A stretch of 64,000 bases of DNA, from positions 2,857,501 through 2,921,500 of the forward strand of contig NC_009937.1 of NCBI RefSeq assembly GCF_000010525.1. The letters run 5' to 3'. Each line of letters begins with the position of its first letter. Position 1 is the first letter of the stretch. The notes beneath the pieces were generated by a model. It saw nothing but the letters and a program-made list of their open reading frames with translations. It had not been told where the DNA came from and made no database searches. This DNA comes from Azorhizobium caulinodans ORS 571. Its GTDB lineage: Bacteria; Pseudomonadota; Alphaproteobacteria; Rhizobiales; Xanthobacteraceae. The position numbers and the translations under genes were made by a program. Shown one piece after another: positions 40,870 to 51,020 of this stretch.

Positions 40870-42954
40870 ATGCGCATCCGGGGGATATTCCTCATTTGCA
40901 TCGCAACGCTGGGTGCCGTGGCACTGGCGGGAAGCGTCATGTTCGCCGTGCGCGAATGGCAGCGATGGCAATCGGCCATCAGCGCCCAAGCCTTGATGCA
41001 GGTGCTCGCAAATCTTTCCTATTCCACCGAGCGTTTCGGACTTGAGCGCGGTGACTTCAACCAGATGCTGCTCGGCGAAAGCGCGGCATCGGAAGCGCAG
41101 ATCGCGACCACCAAGAAGAATATGGGCCGCACCGACGAAACGTTGGCTGCGGCGAAGACGCTCGCCGCATCCCTGCGACCGGCGGACCGCGCGATCGCCG
41201 AAGGGGCCATCACCAAGGCCATCGCGGACCTGCGGAAACTGCGGGATGATGCGTGGGAAGAAGCGAGAAAGCCCCGCGACAGCCGGAATCCCGCCGTCAC
41301 GAAGAACTTCCTCCCCTCCGCCGCAGAACTGCTGCGCTCCGTGACCTCCCTTATGGAGGCCCTGGAACTGCGGATCGGCGACGAAGATCCGGCCATGGAA
41401 AGCTTCGTCTCTGTGGCCCGTCTCTCGTCGGCCATGCGGGATGCGGGTGGCCGCCGTTCCGCGGTGGTCCTGCTGTATCTCGGCTCCGGGAAAAAGTTCA
41501 CGCCGGCGCAGCTTGAACAGTTCCTCATGCTCGACGGTGAGGCCGAAGCCTATTGGGCCATGGTCAAGCATGCGGCCAAGCCGTTGGAAAATGTCCCCGG
41601 CATCAAGGAAGCGCTCGCCACGGCGCAGGACCAGTTCATCGGCGTCGGTGGCCGCATCACCCGCCAGATTTATGCCAGCGGGATTTCCGATACGCCCCCG
41701 CCGATGACCCTCCCGGAGTTTCGCGCGCAGATCGCGCCTCCGCTGATCAAGGCTCTGGCGCCCCGCGATGCTGCCTTTGCAGCCGCCCAGATTCAGAGCG
41801 AACAGAATATCGGCAACAGCCGCACCGGTTTCATTCTCGCCTGCCTCTTCATGTTGGCCATCGTCGGTGTCGTCGCGGGCTTTGCCGTCTTCATCACCCA
41901 TCGTGTGGTGAGGCCCATCCGCACCCTGGCCAGCGGCATCGAGAGCATCTCAAAGGGCGAGTTTGACGTGGAAATCCCGGGCCTCGACCGCAAGGACGAG
42001 GTAGGGGAGATCGGCCGTGCCGTGGAAATCCTGCGGGGCAACAGCCAGGAGATGGTGCGCCTGCAGGACGAGCAGGTGTCGCTTCGCGCCCAGGCCGAGG
42101 AAGAGCGGCGGCGGGCATTCGATCTCGTGGCCGACGAACTCGGCAGCGTGGTCGGCGAGATCGCAGGCGTGGTGTCCACCGCCTCGGAGGGCCTTCAGGC
42201 GTCCGCCCAGAGCATGCTGACCATGGCGGAACAGACGTCCAGCCGATCCGGCGTCGCCAGCCGGGCGTCCGAAGAAGCCAACAAAATGGTGGGCGCCGTC
42301 GCCACGGCCGCCGAGGAACTGTCCGCCTCCGTCTCGGAGATCGGCTCGCAGGTGAAGGAATCCGCCCGTGTCGCCAGCATTGCGGTGACCGAAGCCAACG
42401 CTGCGGCCTCCAAGGTCAACACCATGTCGGAAGCGGCCCGCCGCATCGGCGACATCCTGAGTCTGATCAGCAACATCGCTGGCCAGACCAACCTGCTGGC
42501 GCTCAACGCGACCATTGAGGCGGCCCGTGCGGGCGAGGCGGGTCGCGGCTTTGCCGTGGTGGCCTCCGAGGTGAAGAATCTCGCGGAACAAACCTCCAAG
42601 GCCACGGCGGAAATCGAAGCTCAGATCTCTACCGTTCAGGGCGCCACGGACGAAGCGGTATCGGCCATCACCGGCATTGCGTCCACCATCGGGCGCATGA
42701 ACGAAATCTCCAACACCATCGCGTCGGCGGTGTCGCAGCAGACGACGGCAACGAACGAGATCGCCCATTCCATCTCGCGCGCCTCACAGGGGGTGCGCGA
42801 TGCCTCCGAGAACATGGCGGAGGTTAACCAGACGGCGGCGGACACGGGAACGACCGCCACTCAGGTGCTCGGCGCCTCCACCGATCTGTCCCGCACGTCG
42901 GGCGAACTGCGCCGGGCGACGGAGAACTTCGTCGCCCGCATCCGCAGCGCCTGA
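40870..42954 (+). CDS. Methyl-accepting chemotaxis protein with large periplasmic domain
   Basis: This 694-residue chemoreceptor has TM1 at residues about 6-27 and a large helical ligand-binding domain (about 30-318). TM2 (about 320-343) and HAMP (about 344-395) follow, then the signalling domain with the kinase-contact tip [20 protein letters not shown] near residue 545. The sensor domain is unrecognised. The ATG at 40870 has GGAG 9 bases upstream; a TTG 12 bases earlier is rejected. An intrinsic terminator follows. The upstream region is AT-rich. Confidence 0.92.
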   Translation: MRIRGIFLICIATLGAVALAGSVMFAVREWQRWQSAISAQALMQVLANLSYSTERFGLERGDFNQMLLGESAASEAQIATTKKNMGRTDETLAAAKTLAASLRPADRAIAEGAITKAIADLRKLRDDAWEEARKPRDSRNPAVTKNFLPSAAELLRSVTSLMEALELRIGDEDPAMESFVSVARLSSAMRDAGGRRSAVVLLYLGSGKKFTPAQLEQFLMLDGEAEAYWAMVKHAAKPLENVPGIKEALATAQDQFIGVGGRITRQIYASGISDTPPPMTLPEFRAQIAPPLIKALAPRDAAFAAAQIQSEQNIGNSRTGFILACLFMLAIVGVVAGFAVFITHRVVRPIRTLASGIESISKGEFDVEIPGLDRKDEVGEIGRAVEILRGNSQEMVRLQDEQVSLRAQAEEERRRAFDLVADELGSVVGEIAGVVSTASEGLQASAQSMLTMAEQTSSRSGVASRASEEANKMVGAVATAAEELSASVSEIGSQVKESARVASIAVTEANAAASKVNTMSEAARRIGDILSLISNIAGQTNLLALNATIEAARAGEAGRGFAVVASEVKNLAEQTSKATAEIEAQISTVQGATDEAVSAITGIASTIGRMNEISNTIASAVSQQTTATNEIAHSISRASQGVRDASENMAEVNQTAADTGTTATQVLGASTDLSRTSGELRRATENFVARIRSA

Positions 42955-42963
42955 GCCCGCTCC

Positions 42964-42992
42964 AGCCCCCGGCCCTGCCGGGGGCTTTGCGT
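42964..42992 (+). terminator. Intrinsic terminator after the chemoreceptor
   Basis: A perfect 9-bp stem (42964-42972 with 42978-42986) and a 5-base loop end in TTTGCGT. It lies in the convergent gap with serB and could also slow transcription from the other side. Confidence 0.65.
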
Positions 42993-43010
42993 GCCACCTG
43001 AAGGTCCAGG

Positions 43011-43910
43011 TCAGCCCTCGCGGAAATCGTCGCGGTGGTAACCTTGCATATAAAGGAGCGCGGTGAGGTCGCCATGGTCCACACGGGCCTTGGCTTCCGC
43101 CGCCACCTTGGGCTTGGCGTGATAGGCGACGCCAAGACCGGCTTCCCCCAGCATGGCGAGATCATTCGCCCCATCGCCCACGGCCATTGTCTCCGAGGGC
43201 GAAAGGTGCAGGCGGTCGCGCAGCTCCACGAGGGTCGCGAGCTTGGCTTCCTTGCCAAGGATCGGTTCGGTCACGGTGCCGGAGAGTTTGCCGCCGTCCG
43301 TCTCCAGAATGTTCGCGCGGTTCTCGTCGAAGCCGATCATCTGCGCCACCGCGCTGGTGAACAGCGTGAAGCCGCCCGAGACCAGTGCCGTATAGGCCCC
43401 GTTCGCCTTCATGGTGGAAACGAGCGCCTTGCCGCCCGGCATCAGCGTGATGCGCTCGCGCAGGACATCATCCACCACCTCGGCGGCGAGGCCCTTCAGC
43501 AGCGCCACGCGCTCGCGGAGCGCCGGCTCGAAGGAGATCTCGCCCCGCATGGCCCGCTCGGTGATGGCGGAGACATGGGCCTTGAGGCCGACAAGATCGG
43601 CCAGCTCGTCGATGCATTCCTGCCCGATCATGGTGGAATCCATGTCCGCGAGGAACAGGCGCTTGCGCCGCCCGGCCGCAAGCTGCACCACCACATCCAC
43701 CGGCGCGCCATCAAGGGCGGCGCGGACCTCATCCTCCAGGCCGTGGACGGAGACGTCGGCGGGCGGGTCGAAATGGATCTCGCTCGCCACGTCGGCATTA
43801 AGAGTGATGGGCTCGTCCGCCCCGGGCAGAACCGCGCGGGCGGCAGCCACCACCTCGCGGGTTATGGCGGGGTGGGCGGGATTTGAGATAAGTGTCGCGA
43901 CATAGACCAT
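43011..43910 (-). CDS. serB: Phosphoserine phosphatase
   Basis: This 299-residue HAD enzyme catalyses the last step of serine synthesis, O-phosphoserine to serine. An N-terminal ACT-like region (residues about 1-80) precedes the catalytic domain, where [17 protein letters not shown] carries the nucleophile Asp89 and Asp91. [14 protein letters not shown] and [23 protein letters not shown] complete the site. The ATG at 43910 overlaps the miaA ATG on the other strand in a shared CATG. A longer reading lies antisense to miaA and is rejected. Confidence 0.95.
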   Translation of the reverse strand: MVYVATLISNPAHPAITREVVAAARAVLPGADEPITLNADVASEIHFDPPADVSVHGLEDEVRAALDGAPVDVVVQLAAGRRKRLFLADMDSTMIGQECIDELADLVGLKAHVSAITERAMRGEISFEPALRERVALLKGLAAEVVDDVLRERITLMPGGKALVSTMKANGAYTALVSGGFTLFTSAVAQMIGFDENRANILETDGGKLSGTVTEPILGKEAKLATLVELRDRLHLSPSETMAVGDGANDLAMLGEAGLGVAYHAKPKVAAEAKARVDHGDLTALLYMQGYHRDDFREG

Positions 43911-44847
43911 GGGACTGCGGGACTCTGAAGCATTGAAACCATTGGCGGTGCTCATCGCAGGTCCAACGGCCAGCGGCAAGTCGGCGCTGGCGCTGGATCT
44001 GGCGGAACGGACCGACGGCGTCATCATCAACGCCGATTCCATGCAGGTTTATGGCGATCTGCGCATTTTGACCGCCCGGCCGAGCCCGGAGGAGGAAATG
44101 CGGGTGCCCCACCGCCTCTACGGCCACGTGGACGGCGCCGCCGATTACTCCGTCGCGCGCTGGATCGCCGATGCAGCGGCGGCGATGGCCACCGCCCGCG
44201 CAGAGGGGCGCCTGCCCATCGTCATCGGCGGCACGGGCCTTTATTTCCGGGCGCTGACGCGGGGCCTTGCTCCCATTCCCGAGATCCCCGAGGAGGTGCG
44301 TCAGCGCGTGCGGCGCATGGCCGAAGACGAGGTGACGGTGGTGCTGCACGCCCGCCTCGCCACCCGTGACCCGGAAGCCGCCGTGCGCCTGCAGCCGCAG
44401 GATCGCCAGCGCATCCTGCGGGCGCTGGAGGTGTTCGAGGCCACCGGCCAGCCGCTCAGCCAGTGGCAGCGCGCCACCCACCGGCCGGTGCTGGAGGAAG
44501 CGTCCGCCGTGCGCTTCGTGCTGGAGGTGGAACGCGAAACGCTGCGGGGACGCATCGACCGCCGCTTCGAGACCATGATGGAGGCTGGCGCGCTGGCTGA
44601 GGTGGAGCGGCTGGCGGCGCGCGAACTGCCAGCGGACCGGACCATCCTGAAGGCCCATGGCGCCCCTGCCCTCACCCGCTATCTGCGGGGCGAGATGTCG
44701 CGGGCGGACGCCATCGCGGAAGGCCAGAACGACACCCGCCGCTATGCCAAGCGGCAGGTCACGTGGTTCCGCCACCAGATGCCGGACTGGATGCGCGGCA
44801 CGCCCGACACCGCGCTCGATCAACTGACCGGGACGCTTCGCCTCTGA
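43909..44847 (+). CDS. miaA: tRNA dimethylallyltransferase
   Basis: This 312-residue enzyme adds a dimethylallyl group to A37 of tRNAs that read U-starting codons. The P-loop is [12 protein letters not shown] (residues 17-28), followed by [18 protein letters not shown] and [22 protein letters not shown] is the C-terminal tRNA-contact signature. The ATG at 43909 shares two bases with the divergent serB ATG; a TTG at 43933 is the main alternative. Its stop abuts the convergent msrQ-like gene with no gap. Confidence 0.95.
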   Translation: MGLRDSEALKPLAVLIAGPTASGKSALALDLAERTDGVIINADSMQVYGDLRILTARPSPEEEMRVPHRLYGHVDGAADYSVARWIADAAAAMATARAEGRLPIVIGGTGLYFRALTRGLAPIPEIPEEVRQRVRRMAEDEVTVVLHARLATRDPEAAVRLQPQDRQRILRALEVFEATGQPLSQWQRATHRPVLEEASAVRFVLEVERETLRGRIDRRFETMMEAGALAEVERLAARELPADRTILKAHGAPALTRYLRGEMSRADAIAEGQNDTRRYAKRQVTWFRHQMPDWMRGTPDTALDQLTGTLRL

Positions 44848-45693
44848 TCAGGCGCGCGCCCGCGCCACCTTCGCGGGCGGAAGCACCTTGAGGCGCACCG
44901 TGCCGGCGAACGCGACGCCGAGCCCCGCTGCCAGCACCCACAGCGCGGGGCTGATGCCGAGCCCCGGCTGGACATTGGCCTGCGCCACCAGCCACGGGCT
45001 GACGCCAGTGAAGAGGCCATACCAGGCGATCTCGAGCAGCGCGGTCAGCACGGCGCTGAGGCCCGCCAGCGCGAACAGAGCCAGCGGGCCGACCGCATTG
45101 GTGCGGCGGTGCCAGATGCGATAGGCGAACAGCCAGATCAGCAGGCCGGTGGTCAGCACCGCCTCCGTCACATCCAGCTTCGACTGGATGAAGAAGTGCA
45201 CGCTGGCGAGGATGGCGATGCCATAGACGGTGGCGTGGAGCGCATTCCAGCGCTTGCCACCCATCCGGCGGATCACGCTGTCGAACGAGGTGGCGCCGAG
45301 CGCCACGAGGAAGGCGGCGCCCACCGCACCGATCGTCAGATAGAAGCGCAGCACGATCTCCCGCGCCACCGTGCCGACGTTCCAGCCCTGGTCCATCGCA
45401 TAGAGGCCGAGGTGAAGCAGCGCGTAGCACATGGCGGCGACGCCGAGGATGCGGCGCGCCAGCACGAGTTTCGGCCAGTGGAAGATGCGCCGGGCCGGCG
45501 TGACGGCGAGACTCACCAGCAGCAGGCGGATGGCCCAGAGGCCGGAAAAGTGAATCGCCGCCGAAACCGGCCGCGCGCCCAGATCGCCCGCCACCGCCCA
45601 CGCACCGAGCCAGATGGCCGGCAGCACGCTACCGACCAAGGCCAGCGTCTTCTCGGGGCTGAATTTTCCGTTGCGCTCGTGAAACAGCGACAT
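44848..45693 (-). CDS. msrQ: MsrQ-like haem-binding ferric-reductase-domain membrane protein
   Basis: This 281-residue inner-membrane protein has about eight hydrophobic segments and the ferric-reductase-like core. Possible haem-ligand histidines are in AIHFSGLWAIR, LLHLGLYAMDQGW and NALHATVYGIAILASVHFF. MsrQ passes electrons from the respiratory chain to the periplasmic methionine-sulfoxide reductase MsrP. No msrP is in the window, which is odd since the two usually form an operon. The C-terminal extension (about residues 200-281) adds two further helices beyond the usual length of about 200. The assignment is to the family rather than a certain ortholog. Confidence 0.75.
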   Translation of the reverse strand: MSLFHERNGKFSPEKTLALVGSVLPAIWLGAWAVAGDLGARPVSAAIHFSGLWAIRLLLVSLAVTPARRIFHWPKLVLARRILGVAAMCYALLHLGLYAMDQGWNVGTVAREIVLRFYLTIGAVGAAFLVALGATSFDSVIRRMGGKRWNALHATVYGIAILASVHFFIQSKLDVTEAVLTTGLLIWLFAYRIWHRRTNAVGPLALFALAGLSAVLTALLEIAWYGLFTGVSPWLVAQANVQPGLGISPALWVLAAGLGVAFAGTVRLKVLPPAKVARARA

Positions 45694-45872
45694 GCGCTCA
45701 CCTGACCTCGTGCGGAACCTGCTTCTACTACGTCATGACGCGTGGCCTTGTTACGGCCGCCCCTCGCAAAAAGGCGTGAGAGCCTTCCGGCCCGGATGCC
45801 TCATGCCGCAGCCAACGGGCTTGCCGAGGAACGGCCGCCGCCTTAAGCGGGGGGACCATCACGAGGACCGCC

Positions 45873-46814
45873 ATGAGCATCACCGGCCAGCAACTCGAGG
45901 ACATCCGCCAGGCGCGCGCGACGACCACGGCCACCCTGCGGCCGACCGTGCCGGCGCTGGAGGAGGTGCTCTATGAGCCCATCCCGCTGCTCGACCACGG
46001 CTTCATCCGGGTGATCGACTATATGGGCGACGACAATGCCGTGGTGCAGGCCGCCCGCGTCTCCTACGGACGCGGCACCAAGAAGGTGAGCGAGGATCGC
46101 GGCCTCATCATGTATCTGATGCGGCACTGGCACACGACGCCGTTCGAGATGGCCGAGATCAAGTTCCATGTGAAGCTGCCCATCTTCGTGGCGCGCCAGT
46201 GGATCCGCCATCGCACCGCCAGCGTGAACGAATATTCCGCCCGCTATTCCATCCTCGACAAGGAATTCTATCTGCCGGCGCCGGAGCAGCTCGCCGCCCA
46301 ATCGAGCGCGAACCGGCAGGGGCGCGGCGACGTGCTGGAGGGTGAGGAAGCCCAGCGGGTGCTCGACCTGCTGCGCGGCGATGCCGAGCGCACCTATGCC
46401 GATTATGCCTGGATGCTGAACGAGGGCACGGACGAGCAGGCCGCCGATCCCGACCGCTCGGGCCTGGCGCGTGAACTCGCCCGGATGAACCTGACGCTGA
46501 ACACCTATACTCAGTGGTATTGGAAGACCAATCTCCACAATCTCATGCACTTCCTGCGCCTGCGGGCCGATCCGCATGCGCAGTATGAGATCCGCGTCTA
46601 TGCGGAGAAGATGCTCGACATCATGAAGCGCTGGGTGCCGATCACCACGGAAGCCTTCATCGAGCACCGCATGGAATCGGCGAGCCTCTCGCGCACGGCG
46701 CTGGCGGCGGTGAAGCGCATGATCGCTGGTGAACAGGTGACAGCGGCCACCAGCGGCCTCTCCGCCCGCGAGTGGCGGGAACTCGCCGCCACCCTCGGCC
46801 TCCCCGAGGCCTGA
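45873..46814 (+). CDS. thyX: FAD-dependent thymidylate synthase ThyX
   Basis: This 313-residue flavoenzyme makes dTMP from dUMP using methylene-tetrahydrofolate and NADPH, and replaces ThyA. The signature [15 protein letters not shown] (ThyX motif RHRxxSxNExSxRY) binds FAD and dUMP. Near the C-terminus, [22 protein letters not shown] gives the substrate-site helices. A start at 45873 with GGAGG-like GAGGACC upstream is adequate. The gene stands alone and converges on the amidase. Confidence 0.96.
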   Translation: MSITGQQLEDIRQARATTTATLRPTVPALEEVLYEPIPLLDHGFIRVIDYMGDDNAVVQAARVSYGRGTKKVSEDRGLIMYLMRHWHTTPFEMAEIKFHVKLPIFVARQWIRHRTASVNEYSARYSILDKEFYLPAPEQLAAQSSANRQGRGDVLEGEEAQRVLDLLRGDAERTYADYAWMLNEGTDEQAADPDRSGLARELARMNLTLNTYTQWYWKTNLHNLMHFLRLRADPHAQYEIRVYAEKMLDIMKRWVPITTEAFIEHRMESASLSRTALAAVKRMIAGEQVTAATSGLSAREWRELAATLGLPEA

Positions 46815-46844
46815 TCGGATGAGCGCTCGTCGCCCCTCCCCGCC

Positions 46845-48332
46845 TCAATCGAGGCCGGGCGGGCGGCGGAAGCCGTAGAGCGCTTCGAGCGCGGCGGCGA
46901 AGGCGATGGGCGTGCGGTCCTCCAGATAGGGACCGACAATCTGGACCCCAACCGGCAGCCCGTCCGCCGTCTCGCCGATGGGCGCGACGCTCGCCGGTAG
47001 CCCCGCCAGCGTCGCAATGCCCGCCCAAAAGAGCTGGTCGTTATAATCCGCCTGCCGGCCGTTGATGGTGAGGGTGCGCGCCTCGCGGGGGCGGTCCTCG
47101 TCCAGCGGAAAGGCGGCCCCGGTCGTCGCCGGCGCCAACAGCACGTCATAGCTCTCGAAGAAGGACGCCCAGGCCCTCTGGATGGCGGCCCGGCGCTCCT
47201 GAATGCCGAGCCACGCCCGGTGGCTCTGGGTCAGCGCCCGGTCGGATTCGGCCACATAGGAATGGTCGTCCGCGGCGGTGGTCTTCAGGCGTGCCAGAGC
47301 CGCGTCGACGGCTGCCTGCGGCGGGCGGGCGCTCGCGGCCCCGCGCAGCACCTGAAGCAGAACATGATGGTGCTCGGCATCGTCGAAATCCGGCCGGGCG
47401 TTGTCGTTCACATTCACGCCCTCGGCGCGCAGGCGCTCCACCAGCGCCCTGAGACGCGAGGCATAGGCCTCGTCCACCTCGGCGATGGACGAGCCGTAGA
47501 GCACGGCCACGCGGAAGTCCGTAAGCTTGCGGGCGCGGGGCTCGGGCAGTTCCAGCCGCCAGGCGATGGCATCCGGCCCGGCCGGGCCGGCGAGGATGCC
47601 GAGCAGCAGGTCGAGGTCGCCCGCCGAACGCGCCATGGGGCCGGAGGTCGAGACCTCGTTGCCAATGGTGCTGCCCGGCCGGTCATTGCCCGCCTGCGGC
47701 ACCACATGAATGCTGGGCCGGTGGCCGAACACGCCGCAGAAATGGGCGGGCATGCGCACGGAGCCGCCCGCATCGCTCCCCAGCTCGGCCGCCGTGAAGC
47801 CCGCCGCCAGCGCCACCGCCGAGCCGCCCGAGGAGCCGCCCGGCGTCACGCCCCGCCGCCAGGGATTGTGCGTGGTGCCATGGATGGCGTTGTAGCTCTG
47901 CCAGTCCAGGAGATGAATCGGCACATTGGTCTTGCCGAAGACGATGGCCCCGGCATCGAGAAGCCGCTGCACCACGACGCCCGTCGCCTCCGGCCGGAAA
48001 TCGGCGGTGGCCGGATCGCCCCAGGTGGTGGGCCAGCCGGCGATATGGTGGGATTCCTTCACCGTCATGGGCAGGCCGTGCAGCGGCCCCCAGCTCTCGC
48101 CGCGGGCGCGGGCGGCGTCGGCGGCGTCCGCACGAGCACGGGCAGCCTCGGCCTCCAGAAAGATCACCGCATTCAGCGCCGGATTGTGGCGCTCGATCCG
48201 GCCGAGATAGAGCTCCAGCAGGGCGCGGGAGGTGACGTCGCCGCGCCGCAGAGCCTCCAGCAGATCGATGGCCGAGGCGAAGGCGAGCGCCTCGGGCGCC
48301 GGCAGGATGGTGTCGGAACGGGTCATGCTCAA
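46845..48332 (-). CDS. Amidase-signature family hydrolase
   Basis: This 495-residue protein of the amidase-signature family has the Ser-cisSer-Lys triad: Lys92 in TVKESH, the GGSSGGS motif at residues 165-171, and the nucleophile Ser191 in GSDAGGSVR. These enzymes hydrolyse carboxamides, and some act on nitrile breakdown products, allophanate or peptide amides. It is the last gene of an operon with an ABC importer (overlap of 4 bases with the permease), so the imported solute is probably an amide. No GatB/GatC partners are nearby, so it is not GatA. Confidence 0.9.
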   Translation of the reverse strand: MSMTRSDTILPAPEALAFASAIDLLEALRRGDVTSRALLELYLGRIERHNPALNAVIFLEAEAARARADAADAARARGESWGPLHGLPMTVKESHHIAGWPTTWGDPATADFRPEATGVVVQRLLDAGAIVFGKTNVPIHLLDWQSYNAIHGTTHNPWRRGVTPGGSSGGSAVALAAGFTAAELGSDAGGSVRMPAHFCGVFGHRPSIHVVPQAGNDRPGSTIGNEVSTSGPMARSAGDLDLLLGILAGPAGPDAIAWRLELPEPRARKLTDFRVAVLYGSSIAEVDEAYASRLRALVERLRAEGVNVNDNARPDFDDAEHHHVLLQVLRGAASARPPQAAVDAALARLKTTAADDHSYVAESDRALTQSHRAWLGIQERRAAIQRAWASFFESYDVLLAPATTGAAFPLDEDRPREARTLTINGRQADYNDQLFWAGIATLAGLPASVAPIGETADGLPVGVQIVGPYLEDRTPIAFAAALEALYGFRRPPGLD

Positions 48333-49111
48333 ACCTCCTCGGACGGAGCCGCGGTGCGCCCGCCCTCCCAGAAGACGATGCGCTTGGCGATGAAGCGCAT
48401 GAGGCTCGATCCCGCCATGCCGATGGCGGCGAGGATGAGGACGCCCGCGAACATGGTGCTGACGCTCATGTTCACGGTGGCCGAGCCGATGAGATAGCCG
48501 AGCCCCTGTTCGGAGGCGATGAACTCACCCACAACCGCGCCGATCAGCGCCAGCACAATGCCGATCTGGAGGCCGGCGAAGATGGAGCTCGCCGCCGAGG
48601 GCAGCTTCACATGCAGGAAGATGAAGGCCCGCGAGCGGTTGAAGGAGCGGCACATCTCCACAAGCTCGGGATCGGTGCGGCGGATGCCGACGATGGTGTT
48701 CACCAGCAGCGGAAAGAAGCAGAGCAGCGCCACCAGCACCACCTTGGACATCAGCCCAAAGCCGAACCAGACGAGGATGAGCGGCGCCAGCGCCACCTTG
48801 GGCATGGATTGAACGGCGACGATGAGCGGGAAGACGAACTTCTCGAATGTCTCCGATTCCGCGATCAGGATGCCCACCACCACCGCCGCGAGGCTGCCGA
48901 TGGCATAGCCCGTGAGCGTCGAGAGCAGCGTGAAGCGGATGTGCGGCCAGTAGCTGCCATCCACGAGGCCGCCATAGAGAGTGGAGAAGACCGCGCCCGG
49001 CGGCGGCAGCAGATAGGAGGGCAACCCGCCGGGTCGGGTGGCGAAGGCCCAGGCTGCGATCACCAGCGCCAGCGTGATGAGCGGGTAGAGGATGGATTGC
49101 ACAGTCTTCAT
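48329..49111 (-). CDS. ABC transporter permease (NitT/TauT family)
   Basis: This 260-residue, six-helix inner-membrane permease of the SsuC/TauC type has the EAA loop RSFNRSRAFIFLHVKLPSAASSIFAGLQIG, which contacts the ATPase, and EFIASEQGLGYLIG near the end. It overlaps the ATPase gene and the amidase gene by 4 bases each. Related systems move sulfonates, nitrate, taurine, pyrimidine precursors or aromatic carboxylates. Confidence 0.93.
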   Translation of the reverse strand: MKTVQSILYPLITLALVIAAWAFATRPGGLPSYLLPPPGAVFSTLYGGLVDGSYWPHIRFTLLSTLTGYAIGSLAAVVVGILIAESETFEKFVFPLIVAVQSMPKVALAPLILVWFGFGLMSKVVLVALLCFFPLLVNTIVGIRRTDPELVEMCRSFNRSRAFIFLHVKLPSAASSIFAGLQIGIVLALIGAVVGEFIASEQGLGYLIGSATVNMSVSTMFAGVLILAAIGMAGSSLMRFIAKRIVFWEGGRTAAPSEEV

Positions 49112-49932
49112 GACGCCCTCCGTGCCGCACCAGCCAGATCACGGAACAGGCGGCGCAGCTCATAGGCGATGGTATTGAACTCGGACGAGGTCAGCGTCTC
49201 GATGGTGCGCGGGCGCGGCAGCGGCACGGCGACGTCCGCCACCACCTTCGCCGGCCGGCCGGCCAGCACCACCACGCGATCCGCCAGCAGCACCGCCTCG
49301 GGAATGGAATGGGTGACGAAAAGCGCCGTCTTGCGGCCCGCCATCCAGATGCTCTGGAGTTCCAGCGAGAGATCCTCGCGGGTCATGGCATCGAGCGCCG
49401 CGAAGGGCTCGTCGAGGATGAGGAGGCTCGGATCATGCAGCAGCATACGGGCAATGCCCACGCGCTGCGCCATGCCGCCGGAGAGCTGGAAGGGATAGGC
49501 GCCGGCCACATCCGACAGGCCCACCAGCGCCAGCAGCCGGTCCGCCTGCGTCCGTGCCTCGGAACCGGCGGCGCGGGCAAAGCCGGCGGGCAGCAGCACA
49601 TTGTCCCGCACCGTGCGCCAGGGCAGCAGCGTCGGCTTCTGGAACACCATGCCGATGTCCTGCCGCGGGCCGGTGATGGGGCGTCCGTCGAGGCGGATCG
49701 CGCCGCCTGTCGGGCGTTCGAGACCGACGACGAGGCGCAGCAAGGTGGACTTGCCGCTGCCGGAGGGACCGAGGATGGCGACAAACTCGCCATCCCGCAC
49801 GTTCAGCGACAGCCCCTCCAGCACCTTGCGGCCCGTCCTGCCGTCATAGCCGAAGGCGACATCGGAGAGGACGAGGCGGCCGTCCGGCGCTCCGCCGGGG
49901 ACACCGGCGGGCGCGGCGGGCTCCATCTTCAT
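49108..49932 (-). CDS. ABC transporter ATP-binding protein (NitT/TauT family)
   Basis: This 274-residue ATPase has Walker A GPSGSGKST (about residues 56-64), the Q-loop FQKPTLLPWRTV and the signature LSGGMAQRVGIARML, with Met replacing the usual Gln. Walker B is LLILDEPFAALDAMTR, and the switch His is in FVTHSIPEA. It energises import by the adjacent permease. Its start overlaps the stop of the binding-protein gene (ATGA). Confidence 0.94.
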   Translation of the reverse strand: MKMEPAAPAGVPGGAPDGRLVLSDVAFGYDGRTGRKVLEGLSLNVRDGEFVAILGPSGSGKSTLLRLVVGLERPTGGAIRLDGRPITGPRQDIGMVFQKPTLLPWRTVRDNVLLPAGFARAAGSEARTQADRLLALVGLSDVAGAYPFQLSGGMAQRVGIARMLLHDPSLLILDEPFAALDAMTREDLSLELQSIWMAGRKTALFVTHSIPEAVLLADRVVVLAGRPAKVVADVAVPLPRPRTIETLTSSEFNTIAYELRRLFRDLAGAARRAS

Positions 49933-51020
49933 GGCAGCGCCTTGGCGCGGGCGATGAGGGCAGCGCGGTCGAACTTGGAATATTCCGGCACGAACTGGTT
50001 GCTGAAATAGGTTTCCAGCGGAATGTCGGCGGTGGCGAACTCGCCGTATTCATGCATCGCCTTCACATAGGCGCGGATGATCTCCAGATCGAAGGCGCCG
50101 GGCACGCGGTCCTTACCCTGCGCGTCGCGCACCGTGAGGGCGAGCCGGCGCTTCAGGATCTCCACGTTGTCGGCAAGCGCCTTGTCCGCATCGCCCTGGG
50201 GCTTGGCCTGCGGATTGCGCTTCCAGAAGGCCTCGACGCAGGCCTTGGGATTGGCGTCGCAGGCCACCACCGCCTGCGCATAGGCGCGGCCGAAGCGGGC
50301 GATGAGGTCCGGCTGCTGCTTCACCGTGTCGGCATGGGTGAGGAAGCCGTTGACGATCATGTTGGCGAACACGGGCGGATAGGGAAGGCGCCGCGCCTTG
50401 GTGCCTTCCAGCTCCATGAGGTCGATCCAGGTGCTGTTGAAATTCAGCGCCTCCACCCGGTTCTCGCGCAGGGCATGGAAGCCCGAGCCCAGATTGCCCA
50501 CGGCGACGATGGAGACGTCCTTGCCCGGCTCCAGCCCCTCGCTGCGAAGCAGGGCGCGGGTCTGCGGGATGGTGCCCCAGGTCAGCGCCCCGACGCCGAT
50601 CTTGCCGCCCTTCAGATCCTTGATGCTCTTGATGTCGGAGGAGGCGAGAACGGACAGCTCGAGGGAATTGTACGGGTTGGCATTATAGACATAGGTCAGC
50701 GGCAGCGGCGGCTCGCCCGGCTTGTGGGCGGCGAGCAGTGTCTCGGGCAGCGGGAAGCCGAAGGTCACCTTCTTCTGCAGAAGCTGGGGCACGATGGCTC
50801 CCGCCCCCTGCAGCACCACGCTCTCCACCTCGATGTTCTGTTCCTTGAACAGGCCCAGCTCATCGGCGATCGCATAGACGCCGCCGTCCGTGATGGTCGG
50901 GGGAATCGCGAGACCGACCAGGACCTTGTCGGCGGCTGAGGCGGAGGCTGTAGGCAGAACGGCGGCGGCGAGGCAAACGGCGGTCGCGAAGCGAAGGGCC
51001 GTTCCGAGCAAAGGCTTCAT
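49929..51020 (-). CDS. ABC transporter substrate-binding protein (NMT1/SsuA-like)
   Basis: This 363-residue periplasmic protein has a signal peptide (AAAVLPTASASAAD) and a type II binding fold of the NMT1/SsuA family: GVYAIADELGLFKEQNIEVE near the start and DLKGGKIGVGALTWGTIPQTR. Ligands in this family include thiamine precursors, sulfonates, nitrate and phthalates. The ATG at 51020 has AGGAGA upstream; longer readings into the AT-rich promoter region are rejected. It is first in the operon, with an inverted repeat 52-71 bp upstream. Confidence 0.9.
   Translation of the reverse strand: MKPLLGTALRFATAVCLAAAVLPTASASAADKVLVGLAIPPTITDGGVYAIADELGLFKEQNIEVESVVLQGAGAIVPQLLQKKVTFGFPLPETLLAAHKPGEPPLPLTYVYNANPYNSLELSVLASSDIKSIKDLKGGKIGVGALTWGTIPQTRALLRSEGLEPGKDVSIVAVGNLGSGFHALRENRVEALNFNSTWIDLMELEGTKARRLPYPPVFANMIVNGFLTHADTVKQQPDLIARFGRAYAQAVVACDANPKACVEAFWKRNPQAKPQGDADKALADNVEILKRRLALTVRDAQGKDRVPGAFDLEIIRAYVKAMHEYGEFATADIPLETYFSNQFVPEYSKFDRAALIARAKALP

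Noticed and set aside
44759-45601. 280-residue frame overlapping the MsrQ-like gene
   Set aside because: It is a frame-shifted shadow; the 281-residue frame has hydrophobic helices and conserved histidines.
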